Positions 31,338 to 39,073 of a stretch of DNA of 64,000 nt are shown in pieces. The notes beneath the pieces were generated by a model. It worked only from the letters and a program-made list of their open reading frames with translations, was not told the origin of the DNA and did not search any database. Made by a program: the position numbers and the translations under genes. This stretch comes from Rubrivivax sp. GTDB lineage: Bacteria; Pseudomonadota; Gammaproteobacteria; Burkholderiales; Burkholderiaceae_C. The DNA is taken from positions 49,697 through 113,696 of the forward strand of contig JAUXRG010000114.1 of NCBI GenBank assembly GCA_030681795.1, written 5' to 3'. How positions within the stretch are numbered: the first letter of the stretch is position 1; the number at the start of each line of letters is the position of its first letter.

Positions 31338-32311
31338 GAGGAACCTCCGGATACGGGTGGTGCGCCGCGGGCCCGCTGCGGGGCTGCAGCGTGGATGCGC
31401 AAACGCAGATCGAACTTCAGGCTGTCTTCGGGGCACACGGCCACGCAACGGCCGCAGCTGGTGCATTCGCCCGAGGCCACCATGCCGCGAGCGGCGACGG
31501 TGTTGAAGTGCAGCACCTGCGGTTCGGGGCAGGCCCTGACGCAATCGCCGCAGCGCGTGCAACTGGCGTCGTCGAACGCCACCTTGACCAGCCCGCCGCG
31601 GCCGGCCAGGGCCCAGAAGGCGCCCAGCGGACACAGGTGGCCGCACCAGCCGCGGCGCAGCACCAGGGTATCCAGCAGCAGGATGCCCAGCGCCGCGCTC
31701 AGCCCCAGGCCGGCGCCGTAGATCAGCTCGCGGTGCAGCATGGCAATCGGGCTGAAGGCCTCGAAGGCGGCCACACCGGCGATGGCCGAAACCACCAGCG
31801 CCAATACCAGCACGCCGTAGCGTGTGCGCGCAGGCAGCGTGACCAGGTCGGGGGCGTCGGCCAGGCCGAGCTTGCCGCGCAGCCAGGCGGCCACGTCGGT
31901 GACGATATTCATCGGGCAGACCCAGCCGCAGAAGACCCGCCCGCCGAGCGCGGCATACACGCCGAGGGTCACCGCCACGCCGATGAGAATCTCGGTGACC
32001 AGGGGATGACCCGCGGCGAGGATCTGCAGCGCCGCCAGCGGGTCGGCCAGCGGCAGCGTGCCGAGCAACTTGGCCGCCGAGAGGTCGCCTGTCAACAAGG
32101 GCTGGCCGAAGACTTTCCAGCCCCAGTGCAGGGTGCCGTAAAAACACACCAGCATGCCGAGCTGAACCATCCGCCGCGCCAGAGTGAAACGCATCGCGTG
32201 CAGGTGCGCGCGCAGCGTGGTCGGGGCGGGCAGGTGGCGCACCGGCGCGCGGACCGACGCACTCACCGCCGCACTCACCGCCGCACTTACCGGCGAGCTG
32301 GCCGGGCTCAC
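31334..32311 (-). CDS. napH: Quinol dehydrogenase membrane component NapH
   Basis: A 325-aa protein with four hydrophobic helices. It has the NapH Cys-pair loops FCGWVCPMN and WCGHLCPLG and two C-terminal ferredoxin-type clusters (SCTRCGDCVRACPEP and ECTSCGRCVAVCPED). With NapG it oxidises quinol and feeds NapB/NapA. The start is the GTG at 32311 overlapping the napG stop (GTGA), which gives a 39-residue N-terminal extension rich in Val-Ser-Ala repeats from a 3 x 12-bp tandem repeat; internal ATG 32194 (MRFTLARRMVQLG) is where conserved sequence starts. Confidence 0.93.
   Translation of the reverse strand: MSPASSPVSAAVSAAVSASVRAPVRHLPAPTTLRAHLHAMRFTLARRMVQLGMLVCFYGTLHWGWKVFGQPLLTGDLSAAKLLGTLPLADPLAALQILAAGHPLVTEILIGVAVTLGVYAALGGRVFCGWVCPMNIVTDVAAWLRGKLGLADAPDLVTLPARTRYGVLVLALVVSAIAGVAAFEAFSPIAMLHRELIYGAGLGLSAALGILLLDTLVLRRGWCGHLCPLGAFWALAGRGGLVKVAFDDASCTRCGDCVRACPEPQVLHFNTVAARGMVASGECTSCGRCVAVCPEDSLKFDLRLRIHAAAPQRARGAPPVSGGSS
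32255..32290 (-). repeat. 3 x 12-bp tandem repeat at the napH 5' end
   Basis: Three 12-bp units (plus-strand CGACGCACTCAC, CGCCGCACTCAC, CGCCGCACTTAC) encode VSA(A/S) three times in the napH N-terminal extension. Two of the three begin with a GTG codon. Copy-number change would keep the frame. Confidence 0.8.
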
Positions 32312-33117
32312 GGTGGGCCTCCGCGGTTGAGGTAATCCAGCCCGCCGGCCTTGCCCGGCTTGGCGGGTTCGGCCGGGGCCGTGGGCACAGCGGCGTCGAT
32401 CGGCGGCGTCGCGGCGGGGGCAGCCGACTCGGGGGCGCTCTGGTGCTCCCAGCCCAGCCGGTAGTGCGCGCCGATCTTGCCCTGCACGCTGGCCGGATCG
32501 AGGATGCGGATGGCCGCCACATCGGTGGGGCAGCGCTTCTCGCAGATGCCGCAGCCGGTGCAGTGCTCGGCGTGGATCACCGGCACGAACATCGCGTGCT
32601 TGCTGATCCCGCGCTGCTGGGTGTGCAGGGTGATGGCCTGGCCCTGCACCGGGCAGGCGCGGAAGCAGACCTCGCAGCGCAGGCCCAGCCAGCTCAGGCA
32701 ATGTTCGGGGTCGATCACCGCCAGGCCGATGCGCGCTTGCTTGATATCGGTCAGGGCCGGGTTCAGCGCATCGGTGGGGCAGGCCTTCACGCAGTAGATC
32801 GGCTCGCACATGAGGCACGGCGTCTCGCGCGGCACGATGGTGGGCGTGCCGGGCAGGCCGGGCTCGGTGGCCTTGACCAGTTTGATCGAGTCGTAGGGAC
32901 AGGCCTGCACGCATTGGCCGCACTTGATGCAGCGCGCGGCAAAGTCAGCCGCGGCACCGGCGCCCGGCGGGCGCAGGGGCGACACCGCCTGCGCCTGCTG
33001 GGTGAGCAGCGCAAACCAGGCCAGCCCGCCGCAAGCCGCCGCCGCCGTGGCTTGCGCGGACTTGCGAACGAAGCGGCGGCGGTCCATCGCCGCGCCTGGC
33101 TTGTCGGACGACCCCAT
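32308..33117 (-). CDS. napG: Ferredoxin-type quinol dehydrogenase component NapG
   Basis: A 269-aa exported iron-sulfur protein with a Tat signal (DRRRFVRKSAQATAA) and four cysteine clusters: CIKCGQCVQACPYD, CLMCEPIYCVKACP, CEVCFRACP and CTGCGICEKRCP. It transfers electrons from NapH to the periplasmic reductase. The Pro/Ala-rich C-terminus (about 40 residues) is a linker-like tail. ATG 33117 lies 5 bp after the napA stop; ATG 33087 is an alternative nearer the Tat motif. Confidence 0.94.
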   Translation of the reverse strand: MGSSDKPGAAMDRRRFVRKSAQATAAAACGGLAWFALLTQQAQAVSPLRPPGAGAAADFAARCIKCGQCVQACPYDSIKLVKATEPGLPGTPTIVPRETPCLMCEPIYCVKACPTDALNPALTDIKQARIGLAVIDPEHCLSWLGLRCEVCFRACPVQGQAITLHTQQRGISKHAMFVPVIHAEHCTGCGICEKRCPTDVAAIRILDPASVQGKIGAHYRLGWEHQSAPESAAPAATPPIDAAVPTAPAEPAKPGKAGGLDYLNRGGPP

Positions 33118-33122
33118 CGCGC

Positions 33123-35882
33123 TCAGACCTTGAATACCTTCACCGCGCATTTCTTGAAGTCGGGCTGGCGCGAGATCGGGTCGAGTGCGTCTAGCACGAC
33201 CTTGTTGATGAGGATGCTCTCGTCGAAGAAGGCCACCGAGACCATGCCCTTGGGCATCTTGTTGCGGCCCTGGGTATCGACCACCACCTGCACCTTGCCG
33301 CGGCGCGACTCGATCCAGGCCAGATCATTGCGCTTCAGGTTACGGCGCTGGGCATCGGCCGCGTGCATGTACATCACGGCGCTGGGCTGGGCGCGGTGCA
33401 GTTCGGCCACGCGCCGGGTCATCGAGCCGGTGTGCCAGTGCTCCAGGATGCGGCCGGTGCACAGCCACAGGTCGTAGTTGGCATCGGGCTGCTCCACCGG
33501 CGCGGCGTAGGGGCGGAAGAAAATCTTCGCCTTGCCGGCGATGGCGGTGGGCTTGGGATCGGTCACGCCATCCACCGTGCCCGTGGGCAGGGCCTTGAAG
33601 GCCGGGCCGTAGAAGTTGAAGCCCTCGCCCTTCTTCACATACGGGTCGTTCCCTTCGGAGAAGCGCCAGTAAGTTTCCTTCCAGCCGCCACCCGCGGTGG
33701 GCATCACCGGCCAGCACAGGCCGCGCACCTTGTCGCCGTAGTAAACGTCGAAGGGTGCCAGGTCGTGCTGGTGGTTGACGGTGAACTGGCGGTATTCGTC
33801 GAACAACGCCTTCTCGACAAACCAGTTTTCGCCCAGTGCCTTGACGGTGGCATTGGCGTGGCCCTTGGCGATGGGGTCGGGCCAGGCGACCTTCTTGTTC
33901 TCGGGCCGCGCAAAGAGCACCTCGTACAGCGTGCTCTCCGGGGTGTAGCCCATCTGCGCCACGTCAGCCAGCACGCTGGGCAGCTTGTTGTCGGCAAAGC
34001 CATCGGCCTTCAGGCCCGGCAGTGCGACTTCGCCCCAGACCTCGCGCAGTTTGAAGCGCTTGGAGAACTCCAGCATCATCCACACGTCGGTGCGCGCTTC
34101 GCCCGGCGGGTCCACCTGCTGGCGCCAGGCCTGGGTGCGGCGCTCGGCGTTGCCGTACATGCCCCATTTCTCCAGCATGTAGGCCGCCGGCAGGATGAGG
34201 TCGGCGACCTTGCAGGAAATGGTGGGATAGACGTCGGCGACGACGATGAAGTTGTCCTTCTCGCGCGCGGCGTGGATCCAGTGGCTGGCGTTGGGGCTGG
34301 ACTGGAAGGGGTTGGTCACCTGCACCCACAGGAAGCCCACGCCGCCGTCTTCGAGCCCACGCAGGATGGCCACATGGTCGGCGCCGACCTTCGGGTTGAG
34401 GGTCTTGGCCGGCAGGCCCCAGATCTTTTCGCTGCGGGCGCGGTGCGCCGCGTTGTCCACCACCATATCGGCAGGCAGGCGGTGCGAGAAGGTGCCCACC
34501 TCGCGCGCCGTGCCGCAGGCCGAAGGCTGGCCGGTGAGCGAGAACGCGCCGTTACCCGGGATGCCGTGCTTGCCCAGCAGCAGGTGCAGCGCGTACAGCT
34601 GGGTGTTGACCCAGACGCCGCGCTGGTGCTGGTTGACCCCCATGGTCCAGAAGGTCAGGATGTTGGCGGGCTTGCTGCAATAGGCGTCGGCCAGTTGCAC
34701 GAGCTTGGCCTTGTAGCTGGCCAGCGTTTCATCGACGTCGCCCTTGGACAGTTCGGCCACGAAGTCCAGCGTATAGGGCTCGATGCCCTTCTTGTATTCG
34801 TCGAAGCTGATCAGCCAGTGCTTGCCGGCGGACAGGCGGTCGGTCTGCTTGACCTTCTGGCCGGTGCCGCGGCGCTGGGCCACGGCCTCGTTCTTGTCGA
34901 GCGTGTTCTCCATTTCCTTGACCACGGTGTCGTGCTCGGCGGCGGCCGAGTACTGCGTGGTCGGACGCATGCCGTAGCCGATATCCACCGCGCCGGCGCT
35001 AAAGACGCAGTGCTTGGCGACGAACTCGGTATTCACCGCGCCGCGGGCGACGATTTCGCGCGCCAGGTAGTTCAGGATCGCCAGGTCGGTGCTGGGCTTG
35101 AAGACGATCTCCACATCGGCGATGTCGGAGCACAGATTGCGGTAGGTGGTGAGGTTGAAGATGCGCGTGGGCTTGTGGCCGAGCTTGCGGTCGGTCATGC
35201 GCGACCACAGCACCGGGTGCGCCTCGGCGGCGTTCGCGCCGCACAGCACGATGGTGTCGGCCAGCTCGATGTCGCCGTAGACGTTGGCCGGCTCGTCGAT
35301 GCCGAAGGTCTGCATGAAGCCGACCACCGCACTGGCCATGCAGTGGCGCGCATTCGGGTCCAGGTTGTTGGAGCGGAAACCCGCCTTCATCAGCTTGACG
35401 GCGGCATAGCCCTCCTGAATGGTGTACTGGCCCGAGCCGATGATGGCCACGCCGGCAGGCCCCTTGGCCTGGTAATGCTTGCGGAACTGGCGTTCCATCT
35501 CGTCCATCGCAACCTGCCAGCTCACCGGCGTGAAGGCGCCGTGCTTGTCGAACTTGCCGTCCTTCATGCGCAGCAGCGGCTGCGTCAGGCGGTCGGCGCC
35601 ATAGGCCATCTTGCCGTTGAAATAGCCCTTGATGCAGTTCAGGCCGCGGTTGACGGGCGCGTCCGGGTCGCCCTTGGTGGCCATGACACGGCCGCCCTGG
35701 GTGGCCACCTGGATGCCGCAGCCGGTGCCGCACATGCGGCATACGCCCTTGTCCCATTTCCAGCCGGCTTCGGCGGCCGCGCCCTGGGCCAGGGCGGCTT
35801 GCGTGAAGGGCATCCCGGCGGCCGCGGCCGTGGTGGCGGCGATGCTGGACTTCAGGATTTCGCGGCGAGACAGGCTGGTCAT
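33123..35882 (-). CDS. napA: Periplasmic nitrate reductase catalytic subunit NapA
   Basis: A 919-aa molybdoenzyme reducing nitrate to nitrite in the periplasm. It has a Tat signal (SRREILKSSIAATTAAAA), the [4Fe-4S] motif CRMCGTGCGIQV with a fourth Cys in RGLNCIKGYF, and the molybdenum-ligand Cys in ARHCMASAVVG. The C-terminal MopB domain contains CTGRILEHWHTGSMTRR. It is longer than E. coli NapA (828 aa), as in other betaproteobacterial forms. It lies between napD and napG in the order D-A-G-H-B. Confidence 0.97.
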   Translation of the reverse strand: MTSLSRREILKSSIAATTAAAAGMPFTQAALAQGAAAEAGWKWDKGVCRMCGTGCGIQVATQGGRVMATKGDPDAPVNRGLNCIKGYFNGKMAYGADRLTQPLLRMKDGKFDKHGAFTPVSWQVAMDEMERQFRKHYQAKGPAGVAIIGSGQYTIQEGYAAVKLMKAGFRSNNLDPNARHCMASAVVGFMQTFGIDEPANVYGDIELADTIVLCGANAAEAHPVLWSRMTDRKLGHKPTRIFNLTTYRNLCSDIADVEIVFKPSTDLAILNYLAREIVARGAVNTEFVAKHCVFSAGAVDIGYGMRPTTQYSAAAEHDTVVKEMENTLDKNEAVAQRRGTGQKVKQTDRLSAGKHWLISFDEYKKGIEPYTLDFVAELSKGDVDETLASYKAKLVQLADAYCSKPANILTFWTMGVNQHQRGVWVNTQLYALHLLLGKHGIPGNGAFSLTGQPSACGTAREVGTFSHRLPADMVVDNAAHRARSEKIWGLPAKTLNPKVGADHVAILRGLEDGGVGFLWVQVTNPFQSSPNASHWIHAAREKDNFIVVADVYPTISCKVADLILPAAYMLEKWGMYGNAERRTQAWRQQVDPPGEARTDVWMMLEFSKRFKLREVWGEVALPGLKADGFADNKLPSVLADVAQMGYTPESTLYEVLFARPENKKVAWPDPIAKGHANATVKALGENWFVEKALFDEYRQFTVNHQHDLAPFDVYYGDKVRGLCWPVMPTAGGGWKETYWRFSEGNDPYVKKGEGFNFYGPAFKALPTGTVDGVTDPKPTAIAGKAKIFFRPYAAPVEQPDANYDLWLCTGRILEHWHTGSMTRRVAELHRAQPSAVMYMHAADAQRRNLKRNDLAWIESRRGKVQVVVDTQGRNKMPKGMVSVAFFDESILINKVVLDALDPISRQPDFKKCAVKVFKV

Positions 35883-35957
35883 GGTGGGTTCCTTGGTGCC
35901 TTGTTGCGTGGGGAGCTGCCCGTAGGCTCGGCCCCGAGCGCGGTATTGACTGGGGGA

Positions 35958-36275
35958 TCAGGCGTGCGGCTGCCAGGCGGCGCCCTGCGCAGGGTCCTGG
36001 AAGAGGTCGTGCGCCGGCGCGACGCCGGGTGCGGGGTCGGCTTCGTCGGCGAAGTAGTGGCACACCAGGTCGGCGTTGATCACATGCGGCAGAGTGCGGA
36101 TGAGCATGAAGCTCTCCATCTCGGCACCCACGTCGGAGGCCTCCTGCACGACCACGATGCGGCCCGAGGCGGCGTCGAACTGCCGCACTTCCACGCCCGG
36201 CAACTGCGCCAGGCCGACCAGAACCGCCGGCATCCCGGCAGGATCGGCGGTGACAAGAATCCCGGAAAGGTTCAA
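35958..36275 (-). CDS. napD: NapA-specific Tat chaperone NapD
   Basis: A 105-aa cytoplasmic protein that binds the NapA Tat signal. The ferredoxin-like fold is evident from LNLSGILVTADPAGMPAV, LAQLPGVEVRQFDAASGRIV and the C-terminal LPHVINADLVCHYF. The start is a TTG at 36275, chosen because GGAGG lies 6 nt upstream and conserved residues begin immediately. napE, napF and napC are absent, so this is the first nap gene. The upstream region carries an FNR-like site. Confidence 0.9.
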   Translation of the reverse strand: MNLSGILVTADPAGMPAVLVGLAQLPGVEVRQFDAASGRIVVVQEASDVGAEMESFMLIRTLPHVINADLVCHYFADEADPAPGVAPAHDLFQDPAQGAAWQPHA

Positions 36276-36362
36276 TTCAGCCTCCAGCGCCTGCTGACGA
36301 GGCACAGAACCGAACCAGTTTGCCACCCGCAAGCCCCGCCGGGGCGCGCCATTGACGATGCG

Positions 36363-36376
36363 TTGACGCAACTCAA
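36363..36376 (-). promoter_or_regulatory. FNR/CRP-family-like site upstream of napD
   Basis: On the minus strand the 14-mer TTGAGTTGCGTCAA keeps the TTGA-N6-TCAA core of FNR/DNR boxes, with G/C at the inner T/A positions. Centred about 94 bp upstream of the napD TTG, it would allow a start point with a leader of roughly 50 nt. Confidence 0.45.
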
Positions 36377-36408
36377 GTCGCGGACCTCGTGCCCGCAGGC
36401 GGGCGGCG

Positions 36409-38388
36409 CTAGGGGCGTCGCGTGGTCGCCCGCGGCGGCGCGGCGAAGGCCGGCACGCCGGGGCCCTTCACGGCCGCCTGGGCGAGCTTGAAGAAGATAT
36501 CGGTGTTGTCGAGCACGCCGGTAAACGCGGATGCTCCGGGGCCGCAGGCCGACAGCGCCACGTCGGTGCCGGTGTGCGAGGCGCTGCGCCCCGGCACCTG
36601 GCCGGTCACCATGGGCTGCCCGGGCGCGCTGCGGGCTGCGCGGTCCGGCGTGCGCCAGGCTTCCGCGCGGTCGGCATTCGCGCCGTAGCCGATGAGCAAG
36701 CGGTGGTCGATATCGGTGGTCTGCGGGTAACCGTCGGCGCCCACGGCGTAGCGCGGGAACCCGGCCTGCTCGTACAGGCCCACGACCTTGTCGCGCAGGG
36801 GCTGCGTGCCGCCGGCGGCGGCGAGTTCCACCAGTTGCGCGTCGGTGACGCGCGAAGCGCCGATCACCGCCGCGCCCGAGCATTCGTGGTCGGCGGTGAC
36901 GATGACCAGCGTGTCGCCGCGCCGGCGGGCGAAGTCCTGCACCACGGCCACCGCGCGGTCGAACTCCAGCGTGTCGAGCAGCCAGCGTTCGGTATCCATG
37001 CCGTGGGCCAGCTTGTCGATCGACGCGGCTTCCACCATCAACACGAAGCCCTTGGGCTGGCGCGCCAGCACGGCCAGCGCCTGGGCCGTCATCTCCTCGA
37101 GCATGGGCTGCCCGGTGGCGTCAGCGTCAGCGGCAAGCGGGCCGGCCGCGCCGGCACTCGCGCGCCGCCGGGCGTCGATCTTGTCCATCGCCACGCTCAT
37201 GTGCCCCGCTGCGAACAGGCCCAGCAGCCGCTCGCTGCGCCGTGCGTCCACGGCGTCGAGCTCGGTCTTGGTGGCGACGTAGGCGAAGCCGGCGCCCGAG
37301 AATTCGGCGAGCAGGTCACGGGTGCTGTCCAGCGCACCCGGGGCGGCGCCCCAGCGGCGCACCAGGTCCGTCGTGTGGGGCTCGGCGGCCGAGAACGCGT
37401 AGTCGTGGCGGTCGCTGCGCGCCGATCCCGGCACGCCGGCGGGCAGGAACCACTGGCGCCCGCCGCCCATGAGCACCGCCAGGCCGGTCAGGCCACGGTC
37501 GTCGAAAAACTGGTCGACGATGCCGGCACCCGCGCCGCGCCGGCTGGTGTGCACCGCGTTGCCCGCCGGCGTGGCGTCGAATACGTCGGCCGTGGTCACC
37601 AGGCCCAGGGCCTTGCCCTGGGTGCGGTGCAAATACTCCGCGAGGTACTCGATGCGCGGGTTGTCGAAGTCGTCCAGCGTGTCGTCGGGGAACACACCCA
37701 TCTGGTAGTTGTTGTTCTTGTTGCCCGAGACATAGGCCGTCATCCCCGGCGCCGAGTCGGTGACGATCGAATCGAGCGAGGCCGTTTTCACCAGCGCGGT
37801 GACCGGGAAGGTATCCATCGCCAGCGGCCGCGTCGCCTTGCCCTGCGCGTAACCGCCCAGGACGATGCGTGCGGCGGTGCGCTGCGCGATGCCCATGCCG
37901 TCGCCCACCAGGATGATGATGTTCTTCACCCGCGGCCCGCGGGCGGCCGTGTAGGGGACGATCTCGAAGTTGCCGCGCGCCCCGACACGCTGGCCGTCGG
38001 TCTGGGTCGCCTGCACGCTCAGCTCGTGCGGCCCCGCGGCCTGCAGCGACACCGCGCGGACGGTGGCCACGGCGGCCTCGGCCGGGATCTCCTTGCGGCA
38101 GCCGCTGGCGCAGTGGCGCATCGAGTGCGGTGCGCTGACGGGCTTGCCGTCGATGAAGAAGCGGGCGTCCACGATGCGCTGGCCGGCATCGGGGCGCACG
38201 GTGGCCTGCAGGTCGAAGCGCTGGCCCGGCAGGAAGCGCGCGACCATCGGCTCGGGCCGGCCGCTGGTGAAGAGCTCGCTGGGCGGCGTGAGGCGGGTGA
38301 CGGTGGGCGCGGCGTGGGCGCCGCCAGCGAAGGCGGCCGCTGCGGCCAGGCAGGCCAGCATGGGGGCAAATCGGGGGGACAAGACCAT
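36409..38388 (-). CDS. PhoA-type alkaline phosphatase with N-terminal beta domain
   Basis: A 659-aa exported phosphatase. Signal peptide FAPMLACLAAAAAFAGGAHA, then an extra N-terminal domain of about 120 residues, then the alkaline phosphatase core: IILVGDGMGIAQR, the nucleophile Ser in IVTDSAPGMTAYVSG, FDATPAGNAVHTSR, EAASIDKLAHGMDTERW and TADHECSG, which carry the zinc ligands. ATG 38388 sits at the signal peptide with GAGG upstream; a longer frame would start at ATG 38457, exactly on the 19-codon repeat. No Pho box is seen nearby. It ends the eboF-to-phosphatase run. Confidence 0.9.
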   Translation of the reverse strand: MVLSPRFAPMLACLAAAAAFAGGAHAAPTVTRLTPPSELFTSGRPEPMVARFLPGQRFDLQATVRPDAGQRIVDARFFIDGKPVSAPHSMRHCASGCRKEIPAEAAVATVRAVSLQAAGPHELSVQATQTDGQRVGARGNFEIVPYTAARGPRVKNIIILVGDGMGIAQRTAARIVLGGYAQGKATRPLAMDTFPVTALVKTASLDSIVTDSAPGMTAYVSGNKNNNYQMGVFPDDTLDDFDNPRIEYLAEYLHRTQGKALGLVTTADVFDATPAGNAVHTSRRGAGAGIVDQFFDDRGLTGLAVLMGGGRQWFLPAGVPGSARSDRHDYAFSAAEPHTTDLVRRWGAAPGALDSTRDLLAEFSGAGFAYVATKTELDAVDARRSERLLGLFAAGHMSVAMDKIDARRRASAGAAGPLAADADATGQPMLEEMTAQALAVLARQPKGFVLMVEAASIDKLAHGMDTERWLLDTLEFDRAVAVVQDFARRRGDTLVIVTADHECSGAAVIGASRVTDAQLVELAAAGGTQPLRDKVVGLYEQAGFPRYAVGADGYPQTTDIDHRLLIGYGANADRAEAWRTPDRAARSAPGQPMVTGQVPGRSASHTGTDVALSACGPGASAFTGVLDNTDIFFKLAQAAVKGPGVPAFAAPPRATTRRP

Positions 38389-38456
38389 GACTATGAACCT
38401 CGATGAACATGAGTGTGCGGCGCCTATGGCCGCGCCAGGGCGAGGCGGGCGCGTCA

Positions 38457-38516
38457 TCAAGCAACCTCGGTGCTTCGCACTGCGGTATTCGCCTTGGGAA
38501 CGGCCCGGCGGCTCAT
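38457..38516 (-). repeat. 19-codon ORF repeat, copy B (between DUF2478 and alkaline phosphatase)
   Basis: The minus-strand 60-mer reads MSRRAVPKANTAVRSTEVA then TGA. Its ATG overlaps the DUF2478 stop (ATGA) and its TGA overlaps an ATG at 38457 (TGATG), the same architecture as copy A at 13081-13140. The two differ at 9 of 60 nt; all but two changes are synonymous (Ala to Val twice), which suggests the reading frame is under selection. Confidence 0.75.
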
Positions 38517-39064
38517 GCGCCTGGGGCCGAGCGGTGCCGCCGCACGCCTTCCAGCCAGGCGGCACAGGCCTCCAGGTCCACCGGCAGCAGCGAACCCTCG
38601 CCGACGAAGCGCTGCCAGGCCTGCAGATAGCGAGGCGTGACGACGGTCAGCACCGGGATGCCGCGTTCGAGCAGGGCCAGCAGCTCGGCCACGAAGCCGC
38701 CGTTCTCGGCCTCCAGCGCACCGAAGCGGTTGCAGACGACGAGGTCCGGCTGGCGCTCCAGGGCATCGCGCAAGACCCGGCTGGCCCGCGCGAAGCCCTG
38801 CGGGTCGGCCTTGCAGGCCTTGGAATCCTGGCCCAGGCGTTGCGATACCAGGTACTCGTCACCGGTTTCTATGTCGGTCAGCACCAGGTCGTCCTGGCAG
38901 CCCGGGCCACGCTCGCGGTGCGTCATGAGCAGGCCGCTGACCTTGCGTCCTGCCTCGCGCTGGCCCTCGGCAAAGCGGCGCAGCAGGGCATCCACGTCGC
39001 TGCGGCCGTCATGCAGGATGGCGGCCACTGGCGTGGCGGCGTCGGGGCGCGGGTCCTGGTCCAT
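38513..39064 (-). CDS. DUF2478 protein
   Basis: A 183-aa cytoplasmic protein of the DUF2478 family, which has a nucleotide-binding-like fold and is often found with molybdenum or nucleoside-triphosphatase (NTPase/THEP1-like) genes. Visible blocks: VAAILHDGRSDVDALLRRFA, GPGCQDDLVLTDIETG and VCNRFGALEAENGGF. No Walker A is apparent. It begins 9 bp after the gamma-glutamyltransferase stop and leads into the repeat ORF. A Mo-related role could link it to NapA, but this is guesswork. Confidence 0.75.
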   Translation of the reverse strand: MDQDPRPDAATPVAAILHDGRSDVDALLRRFAEGQREAGRKVSGLLMTHRERGPGCQDDLVLTDIETGDEYLVSQRLGQDSKACKADPQGFARASRVLRDALERQPDLVVCNRFGALEAENGGFVAELLALLERGIPVLTVVTPRYLQAWQRFVGEGSLLPVDLEACAAWLEGVRRHRSAPGA

Positions 39065-39073
39065 GGCGCAGCT

